Made by a program: the position numbers and the translations under genes. Below the pieces are notes generated by a model, which made no database searches, was not told where the DNA came from, and saw only the letters and a list, made by a program, of their open reading frames with translations. Of a stretch of DNA of 20,203 nucleotides, positions 19,118 through 20,203 are shown piece after piece (positions within the stretch are counted from its first letter, which is position 1; each line of letters starts with the position of its first letter). Origin of the DNA: Isoetes engelmannii (Eukaryota; Streptophyta; Lycopodiopsida; Isoetales; Isoetaceae); the NCBI GenBank assembly GCA_011763485.2, contig JAANSK020287157.1, positions 1-20,203 on the forward strand, read 5' to 3'.

Positions 19118-19227
19118 GAACCTATGATAAACATCTTCATGAACCTGTGATAAACGGCTTCCTGTGTGCTGGAGGTCCCGAACCTGTGATAACTGAGCTG
19201 TGGAGCTTTCAAACCTGTGATAATTGG
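19118..19227 (-). repeat. Short array, about four reversed TTATCACAGGTTCGG units
   Basis: The + strand reads GAACCTATGATAAAC, GAACCTGTGATAAAC, CGAACCTGTGATAAC and AAACCTGTGATAATT, the reverse complement of the units at 17812-17945, so the two arrays can pair across about 1.2 kb. Confidence 0.82.
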
Positions 19228-19253
19228 ATATGAGAGTTGGGGCCTGCCGGTTA

Positions 19254-19346
19254 AAGGGGATAAACACCCCTGCTTGCCCATTACCTCAAATAAACGGGCT
19301 CCCCCGTTTATATGAGATAATGGGCTCTAGGAGTGTTTATCCCCTT
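19254..19346. repeat. Long near-perfect hairpin
   Basis: Left arm from AAGGGGATAAACACCCCTGC through GCCCATTACCTCAAATAAAC to GGG (19254-19298). The right arm (19303-19346) is its reverse complement with roughly seven mismatches, and the loop is only four bases. It would give about 45 bp of stem. Confidence 0.9.
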
Positions 19347-19820
19347 CATAATCATCCTTTAGCTGCGGATTAACAGTTAATGTTGGGAACCATGGATTGC
19401 AATGCATACATCATGGGGGGAAAATCTGAGAGGCACAGTAAGATTTTTACCACAAAAGAACGTCAAACCATTGCCGGAGAGCTCAAATGAAGAAGATCAA
19501 AGCAAACAGGACGCCATCTTATTTCTAGGTAAGAATTTACGCAGCTTCAGGGAACGAAAACGGGACAGGAGAGAAAAAATCGAGAAGAAAACAGAAGGAG
19601 AGATGCATGTAATAGTAAAAGGCAGATGCCAATCTCACCATAGAGCTCCGGCTGTTCTTCTTGCGCGCCTCTTCACATCGGGTGCGCCCAAGAGACTTCG
19701 TTACAACATACATGATCTAGCGGACTGCAATGAAAATTGTGGGGAAAAAAAATTCTAACGGTCAAGATTGTGCACAAACTATCAGTCCATAATCCAATTG
19801 GCTTTAGTATTATATATAGA
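19347..19820 (-). other. Helitron 5' region and terminus
   Basis: Minus strand from 19820: TCTATATATAATACTAAAGC, in line with the TCT(A/C)TA(C/T)TA start of plant Helitrons. The next 400 bases hold no recognised gene; the open frame at 19402-19758 on the + strand is lysine/arginine-rich low-complexity without a family match. On the minus strand the same DNA has a pyrimidine-rich, leader-like look (TCTCCTTCTGTTTTCTTCTC), so a captured 5' UTR is possible but unproven. Confidence 0.6.
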
Positions 19821-20203
19821 TAGACTATGCATTCGTGAATCCTAACCGGCGTGATTTAAGCTAGAAACAGTTGTAGAACACATGGTACTAGCAATAGAGA
19901 CAAGATCTTTTGGAAACAAATAAATCAACGAAAAGCATATTTCTAGAGGAAGAGCATTCAATCTTTGTGGTTGAATCCTCCTTCGATGCTTGAAAAACGA
20001 AACTGGAATAGCAAAAAGAAAGGGATTAAGAAAAAGCAATAGCATATTTGGCAATTTCACAAGACTCATACTTGCTATAGTGGATGCATCTTATCTAATT
20101 CCCTAATTTTTCAAGCTCCTTAGCTTCGTAGGTTAAGCGATTAAAGTCTCGATGGAGCTATTCCAAAGAAGAGCTCTTGGCTATTCCACCCTAATTTGGA
20201 CGT
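19821..20203. other. Right flank of the Helitron, no gene recognised
   Basis: AT-rich sequence starting with T next to the Helitron 5' end. A 75-codon open frame on the minus strand (19842-20069) has no motif I recognise. Nothing else stands out. Confidence 0.4.

Larger units (their letters stand above)
17716..19346. repeat. Nested foldback region: compound long hairpins and mirrored arrays
   Basis: A 1.6 kb region built of inverted repeats. The outermost blocks share AAGGGGATAAACACCCCTGC (17716-17735 and 19254-19273); the right-hand block is itself palindromic, so its far arm pairs with the left block. Inside these lie an array of TTATCACAGGTTCGG-type units on the + strand (17812-17945) and the same motif reversed at 19118-19227. 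Between are three further hairpins (18446-18471, 18626-18767, 18888-19011). Several share CCGGTTAAAG / TAACCGGCAGG at their edges, suggesting one family. No coding sequence explains them; the open frame at 17840-18157 lies across the array and has no motif I know. Confidence 0.8.
13768..19820 (-). mobile_element. Non-autonomous Helitron carrying host-gene fragments
   Basis: Read on the minus strand. The 3' end (13768-13794) shows a hairpin CCCAGC-AAC-GCTGGG, an 8-base spacer, then CTAG followed by host T. The 5' end at 19820 reads TCTATATATAATACTAAAGC preceded by host A. Both match the rules for Helitrons: TC start, hairpin plus CTRR end, insertion between A and T, no terminal inverted repeats, no target duplication. 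The inferred size is 6053 bases. No Rep/helicase coding sequence is visible, so it would need an autonomous partner. Inside, in minus-strand order, are a foldback/hairpin nest (19346-17716), a PP2C phosphatase fragment (17221-16714), about 2 kb of unassigned DNA, an ARF-GAP fragment (14701-14272) and the 3' end. The 3' end is firmer than the 5' end, and the two might in principle belong to different insertions. Confidence 0.75.

Noticed and set aside
19402-19758. 118-codon lysine/arginine-rich open frame in the Helitron 5' region
   Set aside because: Low-complexity composition without a family match; the opposite strand looks like a pyrimidine-rich leader, so this is probably a chance frame.

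Overview
The window looks like nuclear DNA from a land plant with a repeat-rich genome. The receptor-like kinase, the plant-type L1 LINE and the plant-type Helitron ends support this. Low gene density and divergence from angiosperm homologues make a fern, lycophyte or gymnosperm plausible, but that is a guess. I see one host gene that looks intact: the 3' end of a G-type lectin (SD2-5-like) receptor kinase at 2-778. The rest is repeats, transposons and gene fragments.

Layout. (1) 1-778 kinase C-terminal exon, then untranslated or intergenic DNA to about 1410. (2) About 1411-6743: three diverged, same-orientation copies (A, B, C) of a 1.5-1.7 kb unit. A and B abut; B and C are separated by about 550 unique bases. 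The ends of B and C resemble an LTR or promoter. (3) 6636-10740: a broken gene with motifs of a beta-class amino-methyltransferase (N6-adenine/N4-cytosine DNA methylase type). It is split by a 5'-truncated L1-type LINE (7333-10265) flanked by a 6-base AATTAT repeat. (4) 10741-13767: a minus-strand retroposed tail, then a degenerate purine-rich block that I cannot identify. (5) 13768-19820: a probable non-autonomous Helitron, about 6.05 kb, minus strand, with a 3' hairpin plus CTAG end and a TCTATATATAATA 5' end. (6) 19821-20203: unassigned flank.

The Helitron is the most interesting object. It appears to have captured pieces of at least two unrelated host genes, both in its own orientation: a POLTERGEIST-like PP2C phosphatase and an AGD12-like ARF-GAP. 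Between its 5' end and the PP2C piece lies a 1.6 kb nest of long compound hairpins and mirrored short-repeat arrays (17716-19346), which may be a separate foldback family.

Nothing here forms an operon or pathway. The genes are related by transposition: the LINE broke the methyltransferase-like gene, the A/B/C repeats carry copies of that gene's upstream end, and the Helitron carries host-gene exons. All family assignments come from reading motifs by eye, without database searches.
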